The position numbers were made by a program, and so were the translations under genes. 64,000 bases of DNA from Meridianimarinicoccus roseus (GTDB lineage Bacteria; Pseudomonadota; Alphaproteobacteria; Rhodobacterales; Rhodobacteraceae), in contig NZ_QGKU01000068.1 in the NCBI RefSeq assembly GCF_003172915.1, positions 1 through 64,000 on the forward strand, given 5' to 3'. The notes beneath the pieces were generated by a model, which did not search any database, was not told the DNA's origin, and worked only from the letters and a program-made list of their open reading frames with translations. Of this stretch, positions 19,753-28,755 are shown one piece after another. The number at the start of each line of letters is the position of its first letter. Within the stretch, counting starts at the first letter, position 1.

Positions 19753-20358
19753 CTAGTCGTCCGGGCGGGCCAGTTCGAATACCTCGCGCACCACCGTGTA
19801 GTCGCGATAGCCCAGCCGCGAGAGCGGGTTGAAGCGCGTCACGTCGAACCGCCCGTCCACGATGCAGTCATCGCGCAGATGAAACCCGGTCACCTCGCCG
19901 AAGGCCACGAAATTCGCGGCGCCGGGCAGTTGCACGATCTGCGTCAGGCGGCATTCGAGGCTGGCGGGGGCATTCGCCACGCGGGCGCAATCGATGGTCT
20001 CGCATCCGGCCTTGGCGGCGCCGGCCTTAGCGAATTCGTCCACCTCACGCGGATGCGCGCCCGAAGAGGCGTTCATCACGTCGCGAGCGGCGTATTCCAC
20101 GATGTTGACGCAGAACACACCGGTTTCGCGGATATTGGCCATGCTGTCCTTGGTGTCGCCCCGGTCCGGCTTGGTCGAGGTGGAGGCGAACATCACTTGC
20201 GGCGGCACATAGGCCACCGCGTTGAAGAACGAATAGGGCGCAAGGTTGTCGGCCCCGTCCGCCCCGCGGCTGGAGATCCAGCCGATCGGGCGCGGTGCGA
20301 CGATGGCGCCGAACGGGTTGTGCGGCAGGCCGTGGCCGTCTTGGGGGGTGTAGAACAT
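19753..20358 (-). CDS. Flavin reductase-like FMN-binding protein
   Basis: A 201-residue protein of the flavin reductase/DIM6-NTAB family (split beta-barrel, FMN). The ATG at 20358 gives MFYTPQDGHGLPHNPFGAIVAPRPIGWISS, which matches the family N-terminus; an upstream extension is low-complexity and rejected. PYSFFNAVAYVPPQVMFAS and ETGVFCVNIV are the flavin-contact segments. Such proteins supply reduced flavin to a monooxygenase or act on their own; no oxygenase is adjacent. Divergent from the acyl-CoA synthetase gene. Confidence 0.9.
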   Translation of the reverse strand: MFYTPQDGHGLPHNPFGAIVAPRPIGWISSRGADGADNLAPYSFFNAVAYVPPQVMFASTSTKPDRGDTKDSMANIRETGVFCVNIVEYAARDVMNASSGAHPREVDEFAKAGAAKAGCETIDCARVANAPASLECRLTQIVQLPGAANFVAFGEVTGFHLRDDCIVDGRFDVTRFNPLSRLGYRDYTVVREVFELARPDD

Positions 20359-20408
20359 TGCGGGCTCCGTCTGGGTCGGCCCTTCGGTGCCCTGACGGGC
20401 CGCGATTT

Positions 20409-20434
20409 GCAAGCCCGCCGCGCTTTGGGCTTGC
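20409..20434. other. Stem-loop in the leader between divergent genes
   Basis: GCAAGCCC (20409-20416) and GGGCTTGC (20427-20434) form a perfect 8-bp stem with a 10-base loop. The loop and flanks (GCCGCGC ... GCGGCGCGCGGGC) could form a competing GC-rich hairpin. It lies 55 bases upstream of the acyl-CoA synthetase start in the 131-bp divergent gap. Confidence 0.4.
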
Positions 20435-20489
20435 GGCGCGCGGGCCCATCGGGTGACCCTGCGGGCCAGCACAATGGGGGGGAGACCGC

Positions 20490-22112
20490 ATGGCGAACAT
20501 CTATCAACAGGGGCTGGACAAGGGTCCGGCGAATTATGAACCGCTCACGCCGCTGGCTTTCCTGCGCAAGACGGCGCTGGTCTATCCCGACCATCCGGCC
20601 GTGGTCTATCACGCGGTGCGCCGGACCTGGGCGGAAACCTATGCGCGCTGCTTCATGCTGGCAGGCGGGCTGGCGCGCTGCGGCATCGGCCGGGGCGACA
20701 CTGTGGCCATCGTCGCCGCCAACATACCCGAGATGTTCGAGGCGCATTTCGGCGTGCCGATGTGCGGCGCGGTGCTGAACACGATCAACACCCGCCTAGA
20801 TGCCGAGATGATCGGCTTCATCCTGAACCACGGCGAGGCGAAGGCGGTGCTGGTCGATCCCGAGTTTTCCGAAGTGGTGGAACGGGCGATCCGCATCTCG
20901 GGCCGCGACATGCTGGTGATCGACATCGAGGACATCAGTTTCGAGGGCGGGAAGCGGATCGGCACGATGACCTATACCGAACTGCTGGCCGGGTCTGACC
21001 CGGACTACGAATGGGTCATGCCGCGCGACGACTGGGACCCGATCTCGCTCAACTACACGTCGGGCACCACGGGCAATCCCAAGGGCGTCGTCTATCACCA
21101 CCGGGGCGCGCATCTGAACGCGGTGTCCAACATCGCCACCTGGGCGATGCCCCACCACGCCGTCTATTTGTGGACACTGCCCATGTTCCACTGCAACGGC
21201 TGGTGCTTTCCCTGGACACTGGCGGCGAATGCCGGCACGGCGGTCTGCCTGCGAGCGGTGCGGGCCGACGTGGTGTTCGACCTGATAGGGCACGAAAAGG
21301 TCACGCATTTCTGCGGCGCACCCATCGTGATGAACATGCTGGCCAACGCACCTGACCATCTCAAGCACCGCATCCGCAACCCTCTGAAGGCGATGACCGC
21401 GGGCGCCGCCCCGCCCGCCAGCGTGATCGAGAAGATGGAAGCGATGGGGGTGGAGATCACCCATGTCTACGGGTTGACCGAGACCTACGGCCCATCGGTG
21501 ATCTGCATGCCGCAGCGCGGCTGGCAGGGGCTGCCGCCCGACCGGCTGGCACGGCTCAAGGCGCGGCAGGGCGTGGCGAACATGGCGCTGGACGACCTGA
21601 TGGTCGCGGATCCCGAAACCATGCAGCCGGTGCCAGAGGACGGCACCACAATCGGCGAGATCTTCATGCGCGGCAACTGCGTGATGAAAGGATATCTCAA
21701 GAACCCCTCCGCCACCGAAGAGGCTTTTCGCGGCGGATGGTTCGCGTCGGGCGATCTCGCGGTGAGGCACCCGGACGGCTATGTCGAGATCAAGGATCGT
21801 TCCAAGGACATCATCATCTCGGGCGGCGAGAACATTTCTTCGATCGAAGTGGAGGACGTGCTGTACCGCCACCCCGACATCATGGAGGCGGCGGTGGTCG
21901 CGCGGCCGGACGAACGCTGGGGCGAGACGCCCTGCGCGTTCGTGACCCTCAAAGACGGCCGGACCCTCGGCGCGGACGAGGTGATTGCCTTCTGCCGCGA
22001 GAACATGGCGCACTACAAGGCGCCGCGCCACGTGGTTTTCGGCCCGCTGCCGAAGACATCGACCGGCAAGATCCAGAAGTTCCAGCTCCGCGAGCGGGCG
22101 CGCGAGGTTTAG
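20490..22112 (+). CDS. AMP-binding acyl-CoA synthetase (DmdB-like)
   Basis: A 540-residue ANL-superfamily ligase that activates a carboxylic acid via an acyl-adenylate and transfers it to CoA. Motifs: P-loop YTSGTTGNPKGVVYHHRG, YGLTETYGP, GWFASGDLAVRHPDGY with the hinge KDRSKDIIISGGENISS, and the C-terminal catalytic lysine in PKTSTGKIQKFQLRE. The N-terminus MANIYQQGLDKGPANYEPL resembles 3-methylmercaptopropionyl-CoA ligases (DmdB) of roseobacters, so a DMSP-related or medium-chain substrate is possible; that is inference. A G-rich ribosome site (GGGGGGAGACCGC) precedes the ATG. Its stop overlaps the stop of the convergent epimerase gene. Confidence 0.93.
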   Translation: MANIYQQGLDKGPANYEPLTPLAFLRKTALVYPDHPAVVYHAVRRTWAETYARCFMLAGGLARCGIGRGDTVAIVAANIPEMFEAHFGVPMCGAVLNTINTRLDAEMIGFILNHGEAKAVLVDPEFSEVVERAIRISGRDMLVIDIEDISFEGGKRIGTMTYTELLAGSDPDYEWVMPRDDWDPISLNYTSGTTGNPKGVVYHHRGAHLNAVSNIATWAMPHHAVYLWTLPMFHCNGWCFPWTLAANAGTAVCLRAVRADVVFDLIGHEKVTHFCGAPIVMNMLANAPDHLKHRIRNPLKAMTAGAAPPASVIEKMEAMGVEITHVYGLTETYGPSVICMPQRGWQGLPPDRLARLKARQGVANMALDDLMVADPETMQPVPEDGTTIGEIFMRGNCVMKGYLKNPSATEEAFRGGWFASGDLAVRHPDGYVEIKDRSKDIIISGGENISSIEVEDVLYRHPDIMEAAVVARPDERWGETPCAFVTLKDGRTLGADEVIAFCRENMAHYKAPRHVVFGPLPKTSTGKIQKFQLRERAREV

Positions 22113-23128
22113 CCAGGCCGGGAGAAGCGCCAGCGCGTGATCTGCCGCACGGCAGTTCCGCCCTCCACCCGGACCGACGGAAAGCCGGGCCGGTTCGGCG
22201 CGTCGGGCCAGCCCTGCGGTTCGATGGCAAGCCCGCAGCCCGGCCCGATCGGGCTGCCCGCGTGGTCGCGCGCGGCGCCGCCGTCGAACCCAGCGGCGTC
22301 ATAGATCTGCACGCCGGGTTCGGAGGTCGAAACGTGCAGCGCAAGGCCGCCTGCGCCAGTCAGTGTCAGCACCTCCACCGGGGCGCGGCGTACCCGCGAC
22401 AGGCAGAAATTGTGATCGAGCACGGGCAGCGTGCCGGGGCCGATCGGGCGCGGGTCCCGGAAATCGAACGCGCTGCCCGCCACCTTCGCCACTGCGCCGG
22501 TGACCAGTGCGGTCTCGTCCACCGGCAGGTAGTAGTCCGAGGCGATGCGCAGGGTGTGGCCCGACAGATCCGGCGTTCCGTCGAGGTTCCACAGCCCGTG
22601 CGGTGCGAAGTTGATCCAGGTCGCGGCATCGGTCGCCGCCATCACGGTCAGTTCCAGCGTGTCGGGACCGGTCAGGGCGTATTGTGCCGCGATGGTGCGA
22701 TTTCCGGGAAAGCCGCCCGTGCCGTCCGGCAGGGCCAGTGTCAGTGTCGCGCGATCGGCGCGGGCGACGTCGATTTCCCAGTTCCGCGCGTGGGTGCCGT
22801 CCGCACCGCCATGAAGCGTGGTGGTGCCGCCCTCGTTCCGGTCGAATTGGTGCTCGATGCCGTCCAGCCGTGCCCGCCCGCCCGCTATCCGGTTCGCCAC
22901 CGGCCCTACTATTGCGCCGAAATAACGCAGCGGGTCCTGATAGGCGCTTGCGTCGGGGCTGCCGACGGTCAGGGCGTGTGGCACGCCCGCCAACCTGAGA
23001 TCCTGCAAGATCGCGCCCCGGGTCAGAAGCGCCACGCGGATGGATCCGTTGTCGAGGATCACGCGCTGCACGGGGCGGCCGTCACAGGACTGAGGCAGGG
23101 CGGTCACGCCGACGGTGGGCTGGGTCAT
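22109..23128 (-). CDS. galM: Aldose 1-epimerase (galactose mutarotase)
   Basis: Interconverts alpha and beta anomers of galactose or glucose. The 339-residue beta-sandwich enzyme carries GAIVGPVANRIAGGRARL, TLHGGADGTHARNW, FAPHGLWNLDG, LDHNFCLSR and a C-terminal IEPQGWPDAPN. The conserved His and Glu positions of the family appear in these segments. It is the last gene of the galactoside operon, 39 bases after the GH42 stop. Mutarotation fits here because beta-galactosidase releases beta-galactose while GH4 releases the alpha anomer. Its TAA stop overlaps the TAG of the convergent acyl-CoA synthetase by two bases. Confidence 0.92.
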   Translation of the reverse strand: MTQPTVGVTALPQSCDGRPVQRVILDNGSIRVALLTRGAILQDLRLAGVPHALTVGSPDASAYQDPLRYFGAIVGPVANRIAGGRARLDGIEHQFDRNEGGTTTLHGGADGTHARNWEIDVARADRATLTLALPDGTGGFPGNRTIAAQYALTGPDTLELTVMAATDAATWINFAPHGLWNLDGTPDLSGHTLRIASDYYLPVDETALVTGAVAKVAGSAFDFRDPRPIGPGTLPVLDHNFCLSRVRRAPVEVLTLTGAGGLALHVSTSEPGVQIYDAAGFDGGAARDHAGSPIGPGCGLAIEPQGWPDAPNRPGFPSVRVEGGTAVRQITRWRFSRPG

Positions 23129-23167
23129 GGCGTCACCTAAGCGGCTGCGCCGCGCGCTGGCAAGCGG

Positions 23168-25069
23168 TCATCGCGCCCGCCATGCGACGCCGGCGGGCGG
23201 AAGGCTGCGCCCCTCCCAGACAACGGGGTCGGGTCCGTAGTTGAACGCGAAACGGTGGGTCGCGGTGTCGCGCAGCCGCAGGCCTTCGGGCAGCGATTCG
23301 GTCTCTATTCCCTGCTGCGCGCAGGCCGCCCGGATCAGGCGGCGCAGCGCCGCGGCATCGGGCCAGCCACCCAAGTAGTCCAGACCGCCCGCACGTACGA
23401 TCAGCGGCGCACCGGCTGCGTCCGTCTCCAGCACCTCCGCGTCGCCCTGCAAGTGCTCGCGCCAGTGCAGCACGTGGCCGCCCCCCGACAGTGGCTCGGT
23501 CATTCCCGGCGGCAGGCTTTCGACCTGGGTGATGCGCAGGTCCATCCCCGGCAGGTTCGGCGGCAGCGGGACCGGCGTCGCCATCGCGTCGGCCTTGGCA
23601 TTGCTTCGCGGGCCGATCAGCGCGCGCCCGCCAAAGCCGTCCAGCGCCCGCAGCGCCGAAGGGCGCAGGCGGGCAAGGCCGGGCATCAGAACGACGCGGT
23701 AATCGCCCAGATCAGCCGCGTGGGGCGGCAAGATGTCGATCGACAGGCCCAGTTCGCGCGCTCCCCGATACCAGCAAAGCACCATGCGGAAATAGTCGAA
23801 ATCCGCGCCCTGCGGCTGCACCGCCCAGGCCCAGGCGGCTTCGTAGTCGAAAACCAGCGCGACGGGTGCGCGGGCGGGGGCGACATCGGGCATCGCGGCC
23901 AGTTCGCCCGCGACCTGCGCGGCCTCGGCCAGACCCGGCGCCGCGCTGCTGTCGGGCAGGAGCAGCCCCGCATGCATCTGTTCCTGCGCGAAGGGCGCCT
24001 GCCGCCAGCGGAAGAAGGCGACGGTTTCGGCGCCGTGGGCGAAGGCCTCCCAGGTCCAGAGCCGCACCATGCCGGGCAGGGGCGCGGGGTTCCACGGTGC
24101 CCAGTTCACCGGTCCGGGCTGCTGCTCCATCACCCACCAGCGTCCGCGCCCCACCGCCCTGTAAAGGTCGTGGTGCAGCGCCTGCATGTCCGGATCGCCC
24201 TGCCGCAGGTATCGGCGCTTGTGATCGGCATCCGCCTCGAGCCGGTCGGACAGGAAGCCGATCGGGTAGCTGTCCCAGCTTGCGATGTCGAGATCGGCGC
24301 CCACCGCGAAATGGTCGTACGCCAGTTCGCGCCCCATGTAGTTGTGCAGGATCGGCGCGTCCGTGTGGCGGCGCAGAATATCGACCTGCATCCGGTTGAA
24401 GGCCACCACCTGCGCGCTTGAAAAGCGCCGGAAGTCGAAGGCATGGGCCGGGTTCGGTTCGGTCACCGTCAGGTTGGGCAGACCGATCTGATCGAAACTG
24501 TCATAGGCCATGGACCAGAAAACGTTGCCCCACGCACGGTTGAGCGCGTCGGGCGACTGATATTCCTGCGCCAGCCAGTCGCGGAAGGCCGCGGTGGCGG
24601 CGGGCGAGTAGCTGAGCACCGTGTCGTGGCAGCCGTACTCATTGTCGGTCTGCCAGGCGATGACGCGCGCATCGCGGCCATAGCGGCGGGCCATGGCTTC
24701 GGTGATGCGCGCGGCCTCGGCCCGGTATCCCGCGTGGCTGAAGCAGTAATGCCGCCGCGATCCGAAGCCGCGCGGGCGCCCCTGCGAATCCAGCGCCAGC
24801 ATGTCGGGATGACGGTCGAGCATCCAGCGCGGCGGCGTCGCGGTCGGCGTGCCGAGGATGATCTCAAGCCCCGCGTCCCCCAGAACCCCGATCGCGCGGT
24901 CGAGCCAGCCCCAGTCGAAGCGGCCTGGTTCCGGCTCCATCAATCCCCATGCGAATTCGCCGATGCGCACGCGGGAAATGCCTGCGGCCACCATGCGCGC
25001 GGCATCCTCGGGCCACTGCGCTTCGGGCCAGTGTTCGGGGTAGTAGCACACGCCAAGGCTGCGTTTCAT
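23168..25069 (-). CDS. Beta-galactosidase, GH42 family
   Basis: Hydrolyses beta-D-galactosides. The 633-residue protein has the three-domain GH42 architecture: a TIM barrel (about 1-385), a trimerisation domain with a glutamine-amidotransferase-like fold, and a small beta domain at the C-terminus ([20 protein letters not shown]). The acid/base glutamate is E144 in [12 protein letters not shown] and the nucleophile is E315 in [16 protein letters not shown]. It starts [15 protein letters not shown] at 25069, overlapping the aldolase stop by four bases. There is no signal peptide, so it acts on imported sugar. Confidence 0.95.
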   Translation of the reverse strand: MKRSLGVCYYPEHWPEAQWPEDAARMVAAGISRVRIGEFAWGLMEPEPGRFDWGWLDRAIGVLGDAGLEIILGTPTATPPRWMLDRHPDMLALDSQGRPRGFGSRRHYCFSHAGYRAEAARITEAMARRYGRDARVIAWQTDNEYGCHDTVLSYSPAATAAFRDWLAQEYQSPDALNRAWGNVFWSMAYDSFDQIGLPNLTVTEPNPAHAFDFRRFSSAQVVAFNRMQVDILRRHTDAPILHNYMGRELAYDHFAVGADLDIASWDSYPIGFLSDRLEADADHKRRYLRQGDPDMQALHHDLYRAVGRGRWWVMEQQPGPVNWAPWNPAPLPGMVRLWTWEAFAHGAETVAFFRWRQAPFAQEQMHAGLLLPDSSAAPGLAEAAQVAGELAAMPDVAPARAPVALVFDYEAAWAWAVQPQGADFDYFRMVLCWYRGARELGLSIDILPPHAADLGDYRVVLMPGLARLRPSALRALDGFGGRALIGPRSNAKADAMATPVPLPPNLPGMDLRITQVESLPPGMTEPLSGGGHVLHWREHLQGDAEVLETDAAGAPLIVRAGGLDYLGGWPDAAALRRLIRAACAQQGIETESLPEGLRLRDTATHRFAFNYGPDPVVWEGRSLPPAGVAWRAR

Positions 25070-25689
25070 GCCAGGGTCGCCCCGTTGCCCTCCAGCCGCT
25101 CCCAGGCTGCGACAAGGTCCGCCGCGCGGGCGGCAACCTCGGCCGCGCTGCGCCCCGGCGCGTAGAGTGCGGTGCCGATGCCGAAGCCGCTGGCCCCGGC
25201 CTGCCGCCAAGCGGCGAAATTGTCCGGCCCGACGCCTCCCACCGCAAACACCTGCGCGTCGGGCGGCAGTACCGCGCGAAGGGCGGCCAGCCCGTTCGGC
25301 CCCAACAGCGAGGCCGGGAAGATCTTCAGCCCGTCGGCCCCGGCCTTCAGCGCTGCAAAGCACTCGGTCGGCGTGAAGACGCCGGGAAAGCTGGCCATGC
25401 CGCAGATCCGCGTCGCGCGGATCACGTCCGGGTCGCAATTGGGCGATACCACCAGCCGTCCGCCAGCCGCCGACACCAGTTCGACCTCGGCCGCGGTCAG
25501 CACGGTACCGGCGCCGATCAGCGCATCCTGGCCGAAGGCAGCGGCCATGGCGGCGATGCTGTCCAGTGCATCGGGCGAATTCAGCGGCACCTCGATCCGG
25601 TCGATTCCCGCGCCGATCAGCGCCTCGGTCACGGGCAGGGCGTCGGGCGGGGTGATCCCGCGCAGGATGGCGATCAGCGGGCGGCTCAT
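25066..25689 (-). CDS. dgoA: 2-dehydro-3-deoxy-6-phosphogalactonate aldolase
   Basis: Splits KDPGal to pyruvate and glyceraldehyde-3-phosphate, the last step of the De Ley-Doudoroff pathway. The 207-residue class I aldolase has the Schiff-base lysine K122 in [13 protein letters not shown], the catalytic glutamate in [11 protein letters not shown] and IGAGTVL in the second strand. The LNSP motif is typical of the galactonate (DgoA) branch as opposed to the gluconate (Eda) branch. A strong AAGGAG site precedes the ATG. The stop overlaps the GH42 start. Confidence 0.93.
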   Translation of the reverse strand: MSRPLIAILRGITPPDALPVTEALIGAGIDRIEVPLNSPDALDSIAAMAAAFGQDALIGAGTVLTAAEVELVSAAGGRLVVSPNCDPDVIRATRICGMASFPGVFTPTECFAALKAGADGLKIFPASLLGPNGLAALRAVLPPDAQVFAVGGVGPDNFAAWRQAGASGFGIGTALYAPGRSAAEVAARAADLVAAWERLEGNGATLA

Positions 25690-25713
25690 GGCGGCTCCTT
25701 GTGGTGGCTCGGC

Positions 25714-26619
25714 CTAGGGGGCGATCTGGCGGTACGCGGCGATCAGTCCGGCGCGGGTCATCGCCCCGGCATCGGCCTGCACCGGCGCAGTGCCCTGCCG
25801 TGACAGGGCGGTGACATAGGGCGCGGCGATGGCGCCCTCGCCGATCACGGCGACCGGTTGACCCAGCCAATAGGGCCTCGCCGCGGCAAGTTCGGCCCCG
25901 ATCAGCAGGCCCGACAGGCGCGCCCGCGCCGCGCGCCCGTCCGCCGCGTTCAAAAGGGCATCCGCGCGCAGTGTGAACAGCCGCGCCGCAAGCCGTTCGG
26001 GGCGCGAAAGCGCGTCGTCCAGCGCATCGGCGAAGGCGTCGTCGTCCCAGCCATCCGGGCTGACCGAATGGCGCAGGACGCTGTGCGCGGCCAGCGTCGC
26101 GAACAGTTCTCCAGTCATGAAGGACTGGAAGCTGACGACCTCTCCGGCCGATACCTGCGCCCACTTGGTGTGGGTGCCGGGCAGGCACAACACCCCGTCG
26201 AAGCCCGTGTTGAGCGCGAGAAATCCGGCGATCTGGGTTTCCTCGCCGCGCATCACGTCGGCCGGGGCGGCCTGCTTCAGTCCGGGCACGACCCAGACCG
26301 CGAGGCGCGGGTCCGTGGCGTCGGCGCGCACTGGCGGCTTGGGGAGAGGCGCGCAGGGCACGGCGCTGTAGGGCGCTTCGACCCAGCCCTGCCGCGCGCC
26401 GACCATGCCGCAGGCGACGACCCGGGTCGTGCCGACGCCCAGCCAAGGTGCGACCAGCGCCAGCAGAGCCGCCTCGAACCCGCCCGGGGCGAGCCGCGCC
26501 ATGCCCTGGTCGGACTGGGCCTGCGCGACATGGCTGCGGCCGGACATGGCCCAGACCCGCAGATGCGAGGTGCCCCAGTCGGTGGCGATCCAGTCGGCGG
26601 TCACGGGCGGCGGGGTCAT
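25714..26619 (-). CDS. dgoK: 2-dehydro-3-deoxygalactonokinase
   Basis: Phosphorylates KDGal to KDPGal with ATP. The 301-residue DgoK-family protein has an ASKHA-like fold with IATDWGTSHLRVWAM (phosphate 1 loop), CGMVGARQGWVEAPY, CLPGTHTKWAQV and SFMTGELFATLAAHS. The start at 26619 (MTPPPVTADWIATDWG) overlaps the SDR stop by four bases; upstream readthrough in this frame is a shadow of the SDR gene. It directly precedes dgoA, 24 bases apart. Confidence 0.94.
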   Translation of the reverse strand: MTPPPVTADWIATDWGTSHLRVWAMSGRSHVAQAQSDQGMARLAPGGFEAALLALVAPWLGVGTTRVVACGMVGARQGWVEAPYSAVPCAPLPKPPVRADATDPRLAVWVVPGLKQAAPADVMRGEETQIAGFLALNTGFDGVLCLPGTHTKWAQVSAGEVVSFQSFMTGELFATLAAHSVLRHSVSPDGWDDDAFADALDDALSRPERLAARLFTLRADALLNAADGRAARARLSGLLIGAELAAARPYWLGQPVAVIGEGAIAAPYVTALSRQGTAPVQADAGAMTRAGLIAAYRQIAP

Positions 26620-27386
26620 CCGCTCACCACGACGCCGCCATCCACGGCCAACGTCTGGCCGGTCATCGCGCGGCTGGCCTGCGAGGCGAGGAACAGAAGC
26701 GGTTCTACCATCTCCTCTGGCTTGAGCATTCGGGGCAGGCACTGGCGCGCAAGATGTGCCGCGACCCCTTCCTCGGTGGCCCACAGATCGATCTGCTTCT
26801 GTGTGAATACCCAGCCGGGCGCGAGCGCGTTGACGCGGATACCGTCGGGCCCAAACTCGCGCGCGAGCGACCGGGTCAGCGCGGTGATCGCACCGTTGGC
26901 GGCAGTGTAGGCGGGGTAACCCGCGTTGCCCATCATGTAGCTGATCGAGGACAGATTCACGATGCTGCCGCGCCCCATCTCCCTCATGCCCGGAAGCACG
27001 GCCTGCGCGGCGAAGAAATACGCCTTCAGATTGATCGCCTGCGACCAGTCCCAGAATGCCTCGTCCACCTCCAGCGTACTGTGGCGCTTGTCGTTGGCGG
27101 CGTTGTTGACCAGCACGTCGATCGTCCCGTGTGCCTTGGCGGCGTGGGCAATGGCGGCCTGAAGGGCGGAAATGTCGGTGATGTCGCAAGGCAGGAAAAG
27201 CGGGCGCGTGCCGTGGCGGCGCTCCATCTCGTCGCAGAAGTCCCCCGCGTCGGACCGTTGCACGAAGGCGACCTTTGCGCCCTGCGCCATCAGCCCGTCG
27301 CTGAAGGCGGCGCCAATGCCGGACCCGCCGCCGGTGACGAAGACGGACGCACCGTCAAGATCTGGAAAGCGGGCGGGGTCGGTCAT
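26616..27386 (-). CDS. SDR oxidoreductase, candidate galactose 1-dehydrogenase (catalytic Lys replaced by Asn)
   Basis: A 256-residue classical short-chain dehydrogenase. The cofactor loop TGGGSGIGAA is at 18-27, DIT at 68-70 and the NNAAN motif at 94-98. The catalytic Asn (N119), Ser (S147) and Tyr (Y160) are present. The usual YxxxK reads YTAAN: the codon at 26895-26897 is AAC, so the lysine that lowers the tyrosine pKa is Asn164. Context between the GH4 galactosidase and KDGal kinase suggests oxidation of galactose to galactonolactone, but the substitution makes activity uncertain. The start at 27386 was chosen over an upstream ATG because it overlaps the GH4 stop (ATGA) and starts MTDPARFPDLDG. 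Confidence 0.88.
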   Translation of the reverse strand: MTDPARFPDLDGASVFVTGGGSGIGAAFSDGLMAQGAKVAFVQRSDAGDFCDEMERRHGTRPLFLPCDITDISALQAAIAHAAKAHGTIDVLVNNAANDKRHSTLEVDEAFWDWSQAINLKAYFFAAQAVLPGMREMGRGSIVNLSSISYMMGNAGYPAYTAANGAITALTRSLAREFGPDGIRVNALAPGWVFTQKQIDLWATEEGVAAHLARQCLPRMLKPEEMVEPLLFLASQASRAMTGQTLAVDGGVVVSG

Positions 27387-28738
27387 GCGGCGGTCCTTTT
27401 TCCGTGGCACCACGCGGGCAGCCAGTCGCCATGCGCTTCGATCAGATCGTCGACGAGGGCGCGGATCTGGCGCAGGTCCAGTTCGGCGGCGGTGTGAGGG
27501 TCCATCATGGCGGCGTGGTAGATGTGCGAGCGGTCTTCTTCAAGCAGCGCCCGCACCACGAGTTCCTGTACGTTGATCTGGCTGCGCATCAGCGCGACCA
27601 GTTGCGGCGGAATGTCCGTCACGGTCGTGGGCTGCACGCCGTTGGCATCGACAAGACAGGGCGTTTCGACCGCGGCGCCCTGCGGCAGTTGCGGGATCTG
27701 GCCGCGATTGGGCAGGTTGCCGTAGATCGTCATCGGGGTGTCCGTCAGAACCGCGTTCATCAGGTCCGCCGCGAATTCGTGGCTGCGGGCGGGCGCCTCC
27801 GCTGCGTCGTCATCCGCGCCGGCCCGCGCGGCCCAGTCGGCCATCTGCTCTTCGCAGCGCTTCGGGTATTCGTCGAGCGGGATGCCAAAACGCTCGATCA
27901 GATCGGGTCGGCCGCGTTTGATGAACCAGGGCACGTATTCGGCGAGGTGTTCGGAGCTTTCGGTGCAGAAATACCCAAGGTGCTCCATCACCTCGTAGCG
28001 GACATGGTTCGGACAGCGCGGCATCAGTAGCGGCGGTTTCGGCAGGCGGCCCGCCGCATGGCCCGCGCGCAGCAGGGGATAGAGGTCGCGGTGCCCGCCA
28101 TCTTCCAGTGCCTGTTCCAGGCGCAGGAAGAACGCGACATGGTTCACCCCGGCCACCCTGTAGCGCAGCGTGCCGGGGTCGAGATCAAGATCATGGGCCA
28201 GTTCGGCGACGGTGTTCTGTACCGAATGACACAGTCCGACCTGGCGCAGCGCCGGGAAACGGTCGGCGAGCGCCCATGTGTTGATTGCCATCGGGTTGAC
28301 GTATTGCAGCAGCAGCGCACCGGGGCAGAGCCGCGCCATGTCGGCGGCCAGCGCCCACAGATGCGGCACGGTGCGCAGCCCGCGCATGATGCCCCCGACG
28401 CCGAGCGTGTCGGCGATGGTCTGGCGCAGGCCGTGGGCCTTCGGGATCTCGAAGTCGGTGATCGTGCAGGGCCGATATCCACCGATCTGGAACGCGGTGA
28501 TGACGAAGTCGGCTCCGTCGAGCGCGGCGCGCCGGTCGGTATGGGTGCTGATCCGGGCGCCCGCCTTCATGGCACGGACCATGCCGCGCGCCGCGCGGGC
28601 GGACTCGGCCAGCCGCGTCTCGTCAATGTCCACCAGCGCGATATCCGCCCCGGACAGGGCGGGCACGTGCAGAGCGTCGCCGACGATGTGCTTCATGAAA
28701 ATGGTGGACCCGGCCCCGATGAAGGCAATCTTGGGCAT
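27383..28738 (-). CDS. GH4 family alpha-galactosidase
   Basis: A 451-residue family 4 glycosidase, which uses NAD+ and Mn2+ in an oxidation-elimination mechanism. The N-terminal Rossmann motif is IAFIGAGSTIF. Metal and active-site segments are YVNPMAINTWA, LCHSVQN and RVAGVNHVAFFLRL; the Cys and His are the family metal ligands. The CHSV and GVNH forms match MelA-type alpha-galactosidases better than the 6-phospho-glucosidase branch, which fits an ABC importer delivering unphosphorylated sugar. It lies 17 bases after the permease stop. Confidence 0.9.
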   Translation of the reverse strand: MPKIAFIGAGSTIFMKHIVGDALHVPALSGADIALVDIDETRLAESARAARGMVRAMKAGARISTHTDRRAALDGADFVITAFQIGGYRPCTITDFEIPKAHGLRQTIADTLGVGGIMRGLRTVPHLWALAADMARLCPGALLLQYVNPMAINTWALADRFPALRQVGLCHSVQNTVAELAHDLDLDPGTLRYRVAGVNHVAFFLRLEQALEDGGHRDLYPLLRAGHAAGRLPKPPLLMPRCPNHVRYEVMEHLGYFCTESSEHLAEYVPWFIKRGRPDLIERFGIPLDEYPKRCEEQMADWAARAGADDDAAEAPARSHEFAADLMNAVLTDTPMTIYGNLPNRGQIPQLPQGAAVETPCLVDANGVQPTTVTDIPPQLVALMRSQINVQELVVRALLEEDRSHIYHAAMMDPHTAAELDLRQIRALVDDLIEAHGDWLPAWCHGKRTAA

Positions 28739-28755
28739 GGAATTCCCTTCCGGTT

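Noticed and set aside
23168-26446. An apparent 1092-residue protein ending in the GH42 beta-galactosidase
   Set aside because: The first ~450 residues are the shadow frame of dgoA and dgoK. The real GH42 protein starts at 25069 with a conserved N-terminus and a four-base overlap with dgoA.
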